Part shown: piece by piece, positions 47,101 through 59,720 of the stretch
Numbering within the stretch: position 1 is the first letter of the stretch
How the letters are laid out: the number at the start of each line of letters is the position of its first letter
Source of the DNA: Acanthopleura granulata
Lineage: Eukaryota; Mollusca; Polyplacophora; Chitonida; Chitonidae
Direction: 5' to 3'
DNA: 64,000 bases
Assembly: GCA_016165875.1 (NCBI GenBank)
Contig: JABBOT010000080.1
Location: forward strand, 18,920,141 to 18,984,140
Notes under the pieces: generated by a model
Told to the model about the DNA's origin: nothing
Seen by the model: only the letters and a program-made list of their open reading frames with translations
The model's database searches: none
Position numbers and translations under genes: made by a program

Positions 47101-50100
47101 TCATCTGGATGAACATCCTTTTATGGAAAAGCTCAAAACTTAGTACCTCTGATCCAATGCTGTGCACTCTACACTGCTGTCTTTTGGGTTTGTCATTTTT
47201 GCTTACTCAGTTTTTCTTATGGTTTGCTAAGGTCCTAGACACTTCTGAGTTGTGCCCTAAATATTCATACAACGATAACATGATTTTGTAGGGCTTCACA
47301 CCTGTACTTTGTACTCAACACGATTTCAGTTACATGATGATGTGGAGTCCTTAGAATTTTATTCTGTGTCTTATAAGGTATGTAAGTAACACTGTTAACT
47401 TATTTTATACAAAGGCATCGAGTCATTTCATATCACGAAAATGTGCATACACCTGAGTGAAAGTGCTGAAATTTACCTGACGGTGCTGGCATGCCTTCAA
47501 AGCCAACATGGGATGGCTGGGGCATGCCCGATGCACTGGGGTACGGGGGCTGTGACGAGAGAGGGGGGCCCCCTGGGGCTGCTCTTATAGGGCCGTGTTG
47601 AGGAGAAGGAGTGGAATGAGAGGGTGGCTGGGAGTGTGAAGGCTGCTTCGATGGGTTCTGCTGAGGAGGGGGAGGTAACTGAAACAAGGAAAGAAAACTC
47701 TGTTTACAAAGATTACACACGGCGCATTGTAATGAAGCACAGAAAAACAATTTATTTTTTCAATATTTAACACCAAGCTAAAGAATTTTCAACTGACATG
47801 AAAGCAGTCAATTTTACTGGTGAAAAAAACTGAAGTGCCCAATCTAAACCCCCAAAGATTAGGCAAGTTGCTGACATACTTTGTCCCTTGTAATGTACAC
47901 TGCAAACTGGATTACAAACAATGAGATTGGGGGAAAGTACTAATTCCCTGTTCAATACTGGGACTGAGCCTGCACTTCCTCTGCATCGTGGTTAGGAATC
48001 TGACTAGCTCACAGAAGACTAAATTCTAAGGCCGATTTACTAAATACCTTTTTAACCTGTGCAGAAAGCTATAACTGATCTTAAACTGTGCTACCTGGCT
48101 GTAATTATTTCAGAAAAGAATTACAAGTACTCGCTCCAATAACTTCTGGCATTAATTCAATCAAATGTTATTATTCTAGGAGCATCATTATTAGAAATCT
48201 AGAAACATCACATTATCAGTGTCTGAGAAATTTTTCAGAACTTACCGTGTTACAGATGGCCTTCATCCACTCACTGGAATAAATAAAACACAACAACGTC
48301 AAAATACAGCAAGGTAATGACTGGTACACAAATGAAGAGAGAAAAAAAATGACTGAACTATACCATAAATTGGAGGGAAATACATGTCAAATAAAAAAAT
48401 GTTTAATTTTTGGTGCTGACCCTTACATTTTTCCAGTAGGATATCATTCCACCTACTAAAGAAACTGAATGAGAAATAAGAAGCACAACAACAACATTCA
48501 TCTCTCCTCCAGAGGAAAGGTAAAGCCTTCAATGTCAACTTCTCTTCAAAACTTATTGTCTACAGAGTTGTCATGGTATATAAAAGGCATCACTAACGCT
48601 CCAGTATTTCTTCAAATTTATTGCTTTTCTGTTACATGAAGTTGTAAGTGAAAGGTGCATCGCTTTGTGTCTCTTTCTTTTCAGGATGTCATGACATTGT
48701 GATGGGTTACATTCACCATGTTCAAAAGCTAAACCATTCCTATTACATGGCCTTCAACTCACACAGTCAGCATAAGAAAGACCTTGCTGTATGCAGAAAT
48801 GCACAGTCCAGTTACTTCTAAACATTACCTGCTTTCATCTTCTCAACCATATCAATATAACTCAAACAGGTTGGTGAACACGTTACCAGCACACATAAAG
48901 TATTACCCCATACCATTATTTAATTGTAAAAGCAGATAACACATGCATCATTATCTTTCCTTGCATTCAAAAAGGTTTAGAAGATATACGCACTTTTTTC
49001 AGCTGTTTTACAAATATATATGTCTTAATTGTCAACAGTTATAACCATGTAGCTTACATGTGAAGATGCAATATTTATGCTTCTATTGGACTGTTGTTTA
49101 ACATCATACTCAAGAAGTTTTTCACTTATACTAGTACTATGGCGGTCAGTTTCATCGGTGGAGGAAACTGTGGCATCTGGAGGAAACAGAAGTGTCTGGA
49201 ATAAACTAAAGGCCTGTGGCAAGTTACTGACATTCCTTCAATTGCATACCTTGCAAGCCATACTGGAGGTAGATAAGCGGTTGTCAACAAAGGTTAGCCC
49301 GTGCAAACCGTCACACAAGCTTCGTTGACCATTCAATGTAACAGACCTCCTGTCCAAGGTGGGAACTGCTCCCACATCTCATGTTTTAACAACTCAAAGT
49401 GTCTTGATCATGGAGGCATAATGCACACCCAATAAGATCTCATGGTGCATATTCATACCTGACATGATCCACACCATAATGTCTACAGAACACTTACTGA
49501 AACTCTGCCTCAGTGTTGGCAAGGAACCAATGAATTTTCGACTTGGAGCTTGGCTTTTGTGGAATTGCTATCAACCAATCTACCCTTGCACCATGAGGTA
49601 ACGCCGGCCTGTCTGCCATACCATCTGTATACTGACCAACGGCGAACCATTTACACACTTCCTAAAAACAATGAAACAAAATCTGTCAGACTTTTACTTA
49701 AACTGGCACCACACTAGTCCTGTAAAGGTGCACTTCCATGAAGACGTCTGCTTTTGGATGGGGAGATCTGGGTTCAAACCTGGGTCGGGTCATACCAAAG
49801 ACTTTAAAAAATGGTACATCTTGTTTCCTTGTCAGGCGCTCAGCAATAAGAGGATAGTGGGTGGACTGGTCGGCCCGGTGTCAGTATAATGTGACTGGGT
49901 GAGGGGGCTTGTTGGGTGTCTTCGGCAAGTCGTCTTGGTGATGCAGCACCAGATAAAAGATACGGTGAAAATCCGTCCTGCACCAAGGAGACACCGCCTT
50001 CGTATAAGTGAAATATTCTTGAGTAGGGCGTTACATAACAAGCATTCATTCATTCCATGAAGACATGAAGGCTTTACAATGACAATTCTGATGCCAACAT

Positions 50101-52697
50101 CTACCTTTTTCTGATCAGAAATTAATCACACACAAACTTAACATAAAACTCTTAAGTAACCCTATAAGGTGGACAAATCAATCAGAATCGAACAAAAAGT
50201 GTTTAATACTTGAACTAGAGTGTAATAGGCACTGAAAGGTGTTCTATGATGAATGCTCAGCCTTCTGGCATGTAGATAATTCTGTTGCCTGTTGTTTATG
50301 ATCAAGGCACTATTATAAGTAAATCTATCATAATTTCACACTTTTATCCATCAATTGTTTGTTGTGCAAGATAGGAGGTTTGAGAACTGCTTTATGAGGA
50401 AAACAAATATTAGTTAGTGATAAATAACAATTGTTGCCTGCAGACTGGGGATTTCACCTGTAATGGAATAAGTGACAACAACTCTTCAGTTCTGTGTTTC
50501 ACGTTCATGGGAACCAATGTGGCAAACATGACATACAAAATTGGTTCCATGAAGGAAAGTTATGAAAAACATTTTTTTTTCCAGTAAGATAAAGTCTGTA
50601 TAAAATTAACAGATATACCATAATTTACATACTCTAACTCTTCAACATTTTAAGCAGCATAATTGTCACACTCAGAAAGGAGCTGGGGGAAATTTCATTG
50701 ATATCTAGCCAACATATAGTTTCTCTACTTTTTATACAAACTATGCTTCAGGTGAGGCTTGGTAGCTTATACACAGTGCAGTTATAGATTCCTGCTGCGT
50801 GTGGTTGGACACCGTCAACTCCATTTGAATTGTTAAGGATACCCCATTTCACCTCAAGTAACCCAAATAAACCTCATAACAATCATGTAATACGCTATGT
50901 TGCGCTTTATAAATATTCTCTTGGCATGCCCTACATAATGTTGAAGTAACTTCTACTAAAGTGACCCATTATACAATGTTCCATTTTCTTTATTACTGAC
51001 TTGACATCTGATGCGTTTAAGACATGTTTAAATCTAATCTGACTTTTTGATCTGTCTTGTTTATGGCAGGTACGCATGGGTAATGATCTGTATAATTCTA
51101 GAATTATTGACGTCTTCCTTGTAATTCTTTGAAAAATGTATGAAGTCGCTTAACATAACCACTCGGTAGTGCTCGCCAAGTAAAAGCCGGTCTTTGTTTA
51201 GCATCAGTCTGTCAATCTGAGATTAGGTCTGGGTATTCGGCACAACCGCAATAAGTATTAATCCAAATCCACTACTGTTCAACTGCTATTTGATCTTCTG
51301 TATTGAGTGAGTAAAGAAATATATATTGAGTATGGCATCTATGATAGATAGATACACAAGTGAGCTTCCATGATGAATCCACAAATCCTTTTTCTTCATT
51401 CATAAAGTACTTCAGCACCACCCTGCCACCTGACAAATCTCCTGACCTAAAGCTGCTGTCAAACCAACAAGAGCTGGATTTGAACCTATGACCTAATTAG
51501 TCAAAATCTAAACGGCTGCTGTAAAGTTTGTTGGGACATAACCAACATAACCACTTTCACATCACATCATTACCTCGGATGGTTATTATAAAACTGCATA
51601 CTGGCTTGATACTTGACAGTCAATGAAGTGTATTTCCACTATAATTCAGCTCTTTTCAAAAGACACATTTCCCTTGATCCAAATTCATTCTTCCACCTTA
51701 TGGGGTCATTCATTCTTCTCACAAAAACTTAAGTGCTGACATCAAAAGCATAACTTAAAGTCCTTTCTGTGCTTCTGAAAGAGCAGTTTTACCAGCCCAA
51801 CATACGGTGAAATACAATCAAAATTACTGTAGACAGATTTGGGGCAAGACTTTTGGTCAAAAATATAATCCAATACATGGAAAGAGAAAAGCAACGCTTA
51901 AATGATTTTGATTGTCCAAAAAAGAGCATCCCCCCCCCCCCAAATAAAACAAAAAACAACAAATGCAATGCTGAACTTTTCATGTTGATGGTAACCACAA
52001 TTTTACATAGTATTTTGAAGAGAATAACTGTTCACTAAACGCATTAAAAATACAGCCACCTTGACACACTTGCATTTATGCATTCAGCTCACATACAATT
52101 ACAGCTCACCTTCATGAAGATTTTAGCTTTGGGTGTTGAATCTCCCTGTTTTTTGAACACAAGCATATAGCTATCTTTGTGCAACACAACCCATACATTC
52201 TTCCAGCCTCCCTCAAGAAAGCTTTCTGTAATGAAGAATATGAAATAAAGTTTGCACCATCAGCTGAATCCAATTTCTCCAGCCAAAATAAATTAGTGAC
52301 ATCTTTGACCTGAACAGTTATATTACAATAAATTTTTTTAAATAGTTTTCCACTCACAATCAATTTTTTAAAAAAGATCATTCATTTTTATACTTAATAA
52401 ATTATCATCTTAATACGTTTTAAAACAAAAATGATTAACAGTTACACTTTAAGAAACTTTTACATTCCGTTGGATGTCAAAGGTCAGTTTGCCAGAATAT
52501 GTGGTGGTGATTTACACAAAGCTATGATAGGGTTAGGTATCAGCTAAAACTGAGTGTGCCTAAATAATGTCTCTAATGTTATTTCAACACTCAGTCAGCA
52601 TTTTCTAAGTCACATTCCAGAAAATTCACTGCAAAACATACTCCATTTACTTACTACTATGTTTTCGCAAGTAGCCAGACTTCTCAATACCTGTCAT
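44012..52697 (-). CDS. PH-domain protein with Pro/Gln/Tyr/Gly-rich tail (whole gene, eight exons)
   Basis: Complement join of 52655-52697, 52110-52225, 49498-49661, 48246-48273, 47477-47678, 46234-46341, 45242-45445 and 44012-44166 gives 1020 nt, 339 aa, all phases matching. Residues ~5-117 form a pleckstrin homology domain: N-terminal 'KSGYLRKHSKSFLEGGWK', central 'VWVVLHKDSYMLVFKK', and the closing helix 'EFHEWMKAI' with its invariant Trp. The tail has a Pro/Ser-rich part (118-185), two 'YGPPPG' repeats with Tyr/Gln/Gly-rich sequence, a basic 'AQKHKKGG' patch, and a Gly/Ala-rich then Ser/Gly-rich C-terminus. PH domains usually bind phosphoinositides or proteins at membranes. The PH-plus-disordered-tail layout recalls evectins (PLEKHB1/2), but orthology is unproven. 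Confidence 0.88.
45242..45445 (-). CDS. PH-protein exon 7
   Basis: − strand acceptor 'tttctgttgtag', donor 'g|gtaggt'. Encodes a Tyr/Gln/Gly/Pro-rich stretch starting 'AYGPPPGNYGYQQPYQQPGY', then 'KHKKGGGLGGILSGNKGKL'. Confidence 0.88.
46234..46341 (-). CDS. PH-protein exon 6
   Basis: − strand acceptor 'catgttgcag', donor 'ccag|gtatgg'. Encodes 36 residues with two 'YGPPPG' motifs. The exon is 108 nt, so skipping it would keep the frame. Confidence 0.88.
47477..47678 (-). CDS. PH-protein exon 5
   Basis: − strand acceptor 'ccttgtttcag', donor 'tcag|gtaaat'. Encodes the Pro/Ser-rich linker starting 'LPPPPQQNPSKQPSHSQPP'. Confidence 0.88.
48246..48273 (-). CDS. PH-protein exon 4 (28-nt microexon)
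   Basis: − strand acceptor 'ttattccag', donor 'cacg|gtaagt'. Only 28 nt, encoding 'HEWMKAICNT' with two bases from exon 3. It supplies the conserved Trp and last helix of the PH domain. Confidence 0.85.
49498..49661 (-). CDS. PH-protein exon 3
   Basis: − strand acceptor 'tgtttttag', donor 'ttca|gtaagt'. Encodes 'EVCKWFAVGQYTDGM', 'GARVDWLIAIPQKP' and 'KIHWFLANTEAEF', the central and late strands of the PH fold. Confidence 0.9.
49715..50055 (+). mobile_element. Mosaic SINE with family A tail
   Basis: TRNA-type B box 'ctgggttcaaacctggg', a distinct middle ('ggtcggcccggtgtcagtat', 'aatgtgactgggtga'), then the family A end 'gtataagtgaaatattcttg' and a (CATT)n tail. It sits just upstream (in transcript terms) of PH-gene exon 3, in intron 2. 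Confidence 0.75.
50060..52109. other. PH-gene intron 2, rest
   Basis: No exon or named repeat seen apart from a poly-C run (about 51930-51941). Confidence 0.4.
52110..52225 (-). CDS. PH-protein exon 2
   Basis: − strand acceptor 'ttcattacag', donor 'gaag|gtgagc'. Encodes 'SFLEGGWKNVWVVLHKDSY' and 'MLVFKKQGDSTPKAKIFMK', the first strands of the PH fold. Confidence 0.9.
52655..52697 (-). CDS. PH-protein coding exon 1
   Basis: ATG at 52697 directly follows a possible acceptor ('gttctag'). Encodes 'MTGIEKSGYLRKHS' plus one base, donor 'agta|gtaagt'. 'KSGYL.K' is the usual PH-domain entry, supporting this short exon and start. Confidence 0.85.
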
Positions 52698-53558
52698 CTA
52701 GAACAGATATGAAAACAAAACATGAGCTTATGTAAACTGTTACACACCTTTTACTTACATGTGACATGCAACACTGTTCTCAACAATGACTACACATAAA
52801 CTGCGTTTTCTTCCAAAGCAAGACTTCATTTCTTTGCATGTTTCCCATGTTAACTGCCCGCTTAGTCCATCTGCAGACTTTGTGTAGTATATTTATAATG
52901 TTCGACAATCATTGCTCAATGAGCGTCCCAACACAACTGGGAGTTGACATAATCATTATCCTGCCAGGAATGTAAACTGTTGAAGGAAATGAGAGTTTGA
53001 AATCTGTGCCATGTTTTCTTTGAGGAATGCCAATTTGTGGCCAAATGTCATGAGGTATGGCAAACTTTATAAGTAGAATCTAAGTGATTGGACAAATTGA
53101 CCTTGTGTCAAGAGAGTAACTGAGTAAGGTGGATGATATATTCCCAGCATCATGGCACTCTGATCTGGCACAAAATAAGCCATATTCAATCTTGCGTTAA
53201 CATTTAACTACGTCATTATTTTAGTTATAACCACATGTACAAACCTTGTCAGACGAAAAAGGAAAGCCACTTCCCAACCTTTACAATGTTTTCTGTTTAT
53301 CACTGTTCTGTTTTCTGTGCGTCAGGCAATCTAGAATGAACCATAAACGTCAAATACGTCACGAACTGACGAAAAAAGCAACCAAAACAGCATTCTATTA
53401 CATCCTATGATGATGAATCATTCGAAGTTTCTCACAAGTAACTGCTCGATCTTACACGACAACTACGTATTGGGAAAGAAACATCTTTAGGGACGACGTA
53501 AAAATGAAATACATACCAGCTGTAGATAAACAATTAATAGAAACAGTGGATAAATTAC

Positions 53559-53625
53559 CTGTTTAGTAAGTATGTTGCCGAAACTTATGTTGAAGGAAAC
53601 TAACGCCACCTACTTCCGCTAAATG
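53559..53625 (-). promoter_or_regulatory. Possible PH-gene promoter and 5' UTR exon
   Basis: On the − strand an ETS-type site 'cggaagt' (53612-53618) precedes a segment ending in a donor-like 'aaacag|gtaatt' at 53559. Such sites are common at animal housekeeping promoters. Linking it to coding exon 1 is inference. Confidence 0.3.
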
Positions 53626-55158
53626 GAAAAGAAAACTCACTCGTACGTTGATCATTATGAAAAGGGGAATCCCGGGGGTTATGCGTCAACCGATCGCCAG
53701 TTGTGTCATTTAGCACAGCTGCCTGGTATTATTTGCAGTTGGCCTCCGAACATCAAACTATTGAAAGTAATGCGGTTGCTTGTCCTCTAAACGGCTTTTC
53801 ATTTGCTTATTATTCTCAAACATGGTCAATTATTTGCCGGTTCCAGTAGAAATATCATAAGAAATGAGGAAGAGCAGAGGCCTCACAGGGAGTCTTCGCA
53901 TATAACTGTAGGCCTAGATGCTTGATAACGGTAGGCCTACTTGAAATCTGCATCAATTTAGACATCCGTACAGGCCTACCCAGGGTCGTATAGGAAGCAA
54001 ATGAAAAGGGGGATACACTATTCTAGCCAAAGATCTCGGCTGTGATCTTTTAATATGTGAATAGGCGTTGATCACCGCCGGGAGATATACACGTTAAAAT
54101 TGTGATATTTAAAAATAGGGTTCCGCCCTACGAAAATCCGTGCAAAATGAACCAAGACATGCATGTGCCGGATAAAGCTGAGATAAACTATGTTCACCAA
54201 CACATTCCCTGTCCTTCTGCCAAATTTTTTCACATTATGTAGCCTTTTCGACTAGTAAATCCAAGATAATTCACATTAGGAACTTGCGTTGTCGACAACT
54301 TGACATAGGCCTAATAAACCGTGGATGCGTACTCGCGGTCGACCTTTATGCAAATTAGATGAGTTTAATATGGATGTAAAATTCAAGATATGATGTCAAC
54401 ATGCAGCGGTTGACCGCCTCGTTGACACAGATTTAAAACGCATGGCAGCATGTGCCGGCTGACCGTATTGCCCACTTGAGCAAAGATTTGCTTGAGGATG
54501 GTGATGTAATGTAAAGTAGAGATTGTGGCAAAACGTGTGGAAATATTTCAGCTTTGGGAATTACGGTGCTTTATTCGGAAAGAATCTAACGCGCATGCAG
54601 CGGAATTTATAAGCAATATACCTAAATCGGGTACACATAGCCCTCTGGCGAAGGGTGGTCAGCCATATAAGTAAATACAAGCTACCCTCAGACCGTGATC
54701 TCGAGCACTGTCTCAGCTAGTCAGGCGAGAGGACAGGGGCCGCGCCAAGCCCCCGAAAGCTCCTGTATACTAGTTAGCTGTACATGCGTTTGAGCCTTTT
54801 TAGAAGACCATAAATAAAGATATGCAGCCACAAAGTTTTTCATTTTAGTCATGCACAAATTTTCGGATCACTTCCATAATTTATATATACTTCCTTTCCC
54901 TTACCTCCCAAACCCAACGGAAATATCGCACTGTTTGTATTTTGAAGTGTTAACACCAACAGCACGCGGTTGAACTGATATGTTTCTGTATGCATTTATA
55001 TTAACTGCCTCTAGAACCATGAAATAAATTCATGCATGGCGTCTGTTGGAAACCTAAAACCAGATGTAAAGATGCAGCATTCTCGGGAAATTACTACTTT
55101 ATAGCGACAAAACGATTTCAAAAAGTCTTTTTTCCAATCGCTTTTCTTCTTACTGACA
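53626..55158. other. Intergenic, no gene recognised
   Basis: No exon, RNA gene or clear repeat that I can support. Confidence 0.4.
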
Positions 55159-55345
55159 GGGGCCTCCGTGGCTCAGTTGGTTAGCGCGCTAGCGCAGCGG
55201 AATGACCCAAAAGCCTTCCACCAATGCGGGCACTGTGAGTTCAAGACCAGGTCATGCTGGCTTACTCTCCTGCCGTACGTGGGAAGGTCTGCCAGCAAAC
55301 TGCGGATGGTCGTGGGTTTCCGATTTGGGTCACTGTCCGACGGCA
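55159..55345 (+). mobile_element. SINE family A with intact tRNA-like head, 3' tail lost
   Basis: Head 'ggcctccgtggctcagttgg' (A box) and 'gtgagttcaagacc' (B box), then 'tacgtgggaaggtctgccag' and 'tgcggatggtcgtgggtttc'. It stops near 'ggtcactgtccgac', before the common tail. The A and B boxes look usable by Pol III. Confidence 0.88.
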
Positions 55346-58300
55346 ATGGTGATGATGGTTTCAGCAAAATGTGGTGCGACAATTTCTGTCCTTGAAGACT
55401 TTTAAATTTGGAAGCGAATTTGCTATTACCATTTTGGCCATTTCTAGCGCACGGGTTATTCTTCTGACTCAATACATGCATAAAATATGTGTTGAGATGT
55501 TAATAAATGTACCGTATAATACCCTAACCGTAAATACCGTTAAGGAGTTCTCAGCGATTTTCGGACACTAAGAGTATGCATCTGAAGAGTACTGAGTCGT
55601 TAAGCAACACTGGAGTATACTCATATGGCGGTGTACACTAAAAGAGGAATGATTTCACAAAGAAAAGATTCTGGTCCTCTGGTGGAGCTCTTGAAGAGAT
55701 GAGCGGACCGGAGAGGGGATCTTAACTGATGTTATGATGAATGAAGTATATACTAAAAAAGTATATTACATAGTCCTATATGTAAATTTTTCTTCGACGC
55801 TGTTTTTTTTTTTGGGGGGGGGGGCGGGGAACCAGCGCTGTAGATGAACCTGCATAGAACAGATGTCTAGTTGTTGTATCGCCTTGTTGAAAATCATAAT
55901 ACAATGTTTTTGACTGAGGTTTGATGGTGTATCAGTTCTGATATACTTCTTCGTAGCACTGCTAAATCTGAAGCGTAATTGAAGGCTGGTGTTTAATAGA
56001 GATATTCAGAATGTAGGCCTAAACTATGTTGACTCACAACCTTCGTATAGAATGGTATAGTCACTTTAAACCAAGCTCGCTGCTGTGTTTTTGTATAACG
56101 AGTACACATCTATGGGGTTCCTATAGAAAAACAAACCATGTTTCATGACAAAGTCCATGCGTCTGTATTGCTATTAATTTTGAGCGAAAGCTCTGTGCCA
56201 ATTTAAAAGTTTCATCTTCATTATATCAAGCCAGACACTTGGTGTATCGCTTCGCACCTATGACTCCGTTTTCTGCCTTGATCAATCGACTAGGCAAATC
56301 CACTCCGACCTATACTTGAAAAGCCGTCATCGTTATTCATAAAAGAATTTATGCATGTGGTAAATTTCAATCAAATGTACTGAAAGCTCATAAACCGGTG
56401 GTGGGCGAACACTACGAGTTGACCGAGGCAAGAAGGTAGAATAGACCGCTCCATGTCTGGCTCGAGCAGGCCTTGTGTTTTGCAGCACGGTATCGTACAT
56501 AAAGCGTTGAAGTCTGCGTCGCAACGGGAGGCTTAATTCAGAATGCAAAGGTAGGGAGGGCAAGTCTGGGCACCTCGCTCTGGTCTTACGTCTTTGGTCA
56601 CAGGCTGACTTGTTCAATGATCAAGAAATTTCGTCATATTCTATCTCCATGATTCAACGCTCCAAAGAAGTATTTTGCTAGCATCTGTCAGTTTATGTCG
56701 GTTTTATCCTCATCCTTACAGGTGTGGAAAATTCTTTTGTTTCTAAGGTTTTACCCGCCACCTGCCGCGTGCGAGAACACATGTTAGTTTCCTTGCACTG
56801 TCAATCAATTAAGGGAACTACTATTTGATTGGATAATACATTTACATTGATATTCATCATCTATTGGGTCGACCGGTGGATCGGTTATTTCTACCTGCTG
56901 GATCAAGGCAGAAAGCGTAGCTATAGGCGAAGTGTCTGACTTGATAAAATGAAAATGAAAGTTTTTATTTGGAGATATTGTTAATGAAACACCGAAGAGT
57001 GCTATTCAAGATGGCAAATTTAAGGTAATGCACCAAACTGGCTTGTACTCTAGGGCTGTCGCCACTGTGGCACTGGGTGGCGGCCCATTGATGGCCTTGG
57101 GTTATTGGGTAGTATTTGTGTGTATACTTCTGCACCAAAACCGGCCATTAAATGGAATTCCAAGCATACCTTTTTTCCATTGTGAGAAAAATAAAGAATA
57201 GCACGAGGATGTCTCAGACTAGTGCTTTATACTGAACGAAAGCATTACTGGGATGTATGCATATATATATGGTGCAGACTTATTTTCGCTAATGACTTCA
57301 CATTGCACAGCGCCATTATTTGTGACTGTCCCTTCTTCTGTGTGTATGTCAGCAACTTTATCGAAAAAACTATGGATTTAGGTAACATTTTGTGCACAGC
57401 ATGGTCTTGGACCGAACACCAATCCGATACAGCACAGGAATTTTGATGGTATATTTTCTTGATTTGCATTTTGATCCAGGAACTTTTGAAACCCGGACTC
57501 TTAATTTAGCCAATGTATAGACAAGACCGAAATGCAGAGTATTGTCCCTTCCTCTACAGAGAGGAAAGTCATACAATTATCACTGTAGTTTAGGTGTTCG
57601 CTCTCGAAATGTAATCTGCTTAATATTGTGTGGTGAACAAAACACTAACCGAACCGGAACCGATTTTCGTATTGTCTGAGTGAGTCAGAACACGCCCTTG
57701 GACAAGCTTCTATACTTCCTCGTGCGACGACGCGCTGTTGCAGATATAGCATGCTGGGTAGACGTTAGTTTTATAGAAAATCACTCTGAGTTAGAACACA
57801 GTCATTCTATAGGACTAGGTAGACGTGTAGATCTGTCTTGATTATTTGTCACTGCTTAGAGCTTCTCTGGGGGCAAAATCGAAGTAAAGCCAAGCTTGTG
57901 ATGTTCATATGGCCATCTTGATAGGACTTTGATCACCATTTTGGTGTCCTTCAAGAACTGTAAAGACAAGTAAAATTTCTTGTTAATCGCAATCCTCAAA
58001 GTCATTAAAAAAGACTTCCAAGTTAAAACGAAAAACAGTGCAACATGCATTTCATTGGAATTATTCAGTGTGGACCTAGCCAATTACAAATGTTATGTTT
58101 GTGCGGTTCACATTTTGAACTACGGAGAATATGACGTTACACTTTGGTAGTACAATTTGCTTTTTAGTCAGAACTCCGGCAAGGTGGATCTATAAATTTC
58201 GGCGACGGCACAAAGCGTAAGTGAGCTCACGCCCTTATGCAGAATGAGCTTCTGTCATCATAGAAATTACACTCGTTTTCCTCTCTTCAAAACCTTCAAC

Positions 58301-58635
58301 GTACGCCTACTGGTTCCAGTTCACATTGTGCTAATCTGTTTTAATAGGTTGCTGTAGAAAATAAATGTCATTATTTCCATGGACTGGCTAAATCACATAA
58401 AGGACTGCATGAGGTGACGCATTTGAATCTTTATTCTAGGGCATGGATTTTCTGATGGCGCAGTATTAAGGGGACAAGAGCAAGATAACAAAATAACCGT
58501 CTCAAAGAACTCGGTCCATCCGAACAGGCCTAATATTAGGTGTAATATGGTCTTCAAGGCTATACCATGTACAACGATAGTGATTGCGCTCGTACCAGGA
58601 CTTAATCTACTCCTGGGGAGGATTCCATTCCATGT
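55346..58635. other. Intergenic, no gene recognised
   Basis: No exon found on either strand. A T/G homopolymer junction lies at 55802-55830. ORFs are under 100 codons and lack motifs. Confidence 0.4.
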
Positions 58636-58639
58636 CAGA

Positions 58640-58820
58640 GGCAACCATGCACCACTGCCCGTTCATTATGAAAGAATACAGCATGTGACAAAGTGAAGCA
58701 AGATCAGATGTCATCGTGTGATATGGTTAGCCAATGGTCACACCTCACCGAATGGAATCCAGCCCGTTATCAATTTACCCCAGGTAAGGTTTTATTCTGT
58801 GATTGTAAATACTAAAATAG
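58640..58820 (+). repeat. Dispersed repeat family B, copy 3
   Basis: 'ccaatggtcacacctcaccg', 'aatggaatccagcccgttat' and 'ccccaggtaaggttttattc' match the family order; ends with 'aatagtagca'. Confidence 0.6.
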
Positions 58821-59064
58821 TAGCAAATGCTACGTCCCCTAAAAGGCAGAAACAGGCCAAAAATGCAACACCCTTGATTTTTTCCACAATCTACAAATTT
58901 CCCCAATCTCCGGGGCGATCGGCCACACCGCATATTATTGTGATACTAGTTGCCATAGGCTGGTGGTTTACCCCGGTCACTCGCATATCAATAACCAATA
59001 AAATGGATCGCCACGGTACAACTGACAATTCTCGAGTGAAGAGTTAAACAACTATAGTTATTTA

Positions 59065-59450
59065 TTCATTCATTGGTGTTTTATGCCGTACTCAGGAATA
59101 TTTCACATACGACGGCGAACAGCAGTACAGCGAGAGGAAATCGGGCCCTAGCCGTGGAAAAACCCACGACCATCCGCACGTTGCTGGCAGACCTTCCCAC
59201 GTAGGGCCAGAGAGGAAATCAGCCTAGGTTGGGCTTGTACTCACAGAACTTATAAGGCGGCGGCCAACATTATGGTAAAGCCCAGGGGAAATCCACGACC
59301 ACCCGCAAGTTGCTGGCAGACCTTCTTCCTTACAGCCGGAGAAAAAGCCAGCTAGAGTAGAGACTTGAACGGCCATATGGTTGAGGCGCTCCTGGGTCAT
59401 TGCGCTGAACTGTAGCGCGCTAACCTCGCCCCGGAGGTCCCTATACAACA
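59065..59450 (-). mobile_element. Two adjacent SINE family A copies
   Basis: Both are reversed. 59065-59245 has tail ('ggtgttttatgccgtactca') and body ('cgttgctggcagaccttccc'). 59246-59450 has body ('gttgctggcagaccttcttc') and a head with 'gcgctaacctcgccccggag'. The second lacks the common tail, so the two joined directly. Confidence 0.82.
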
Positions 59451-59584
59451 ACAGCGGAAATAAATACTAGTATATCAAATACAAGAGCACGTGGAGAGAT
59501 CAAAATATTTGTGGCCCAGCAAAACCTGTGAGCATTCGTGTATTATCTATCGTCTATAGTACTTTTGACTGTCTGACCATTGAG

Positions 59585-59720
59585 GTGGCGTGTTCAAATC
59601 CAGCTGCCCTTACTTCCAAAATAAAAGGTACACGTCAAGATGCCATGGTTTCAAGCCACTAAGGTCTTTGCTTTCAGATGCCATGATGTATGTGTAAGTG
59701 AAATGTTCGCGAAAATCTTG
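59585..59720 (+). mobile_element. SINE-like element, diverged
   Basis: B-box-like 'gtgttcaaatccagctgcc', then 'atgtgtaagtgaaatgttcg' resembling the family A tail. Old copy. Confidence 0.45.

Noticed and set aside
55159..55235. Possible tRNA gene
   Set aside because: A and B boxes are present, but the sequence does not close a cloverleaf and continues into a SINE body.
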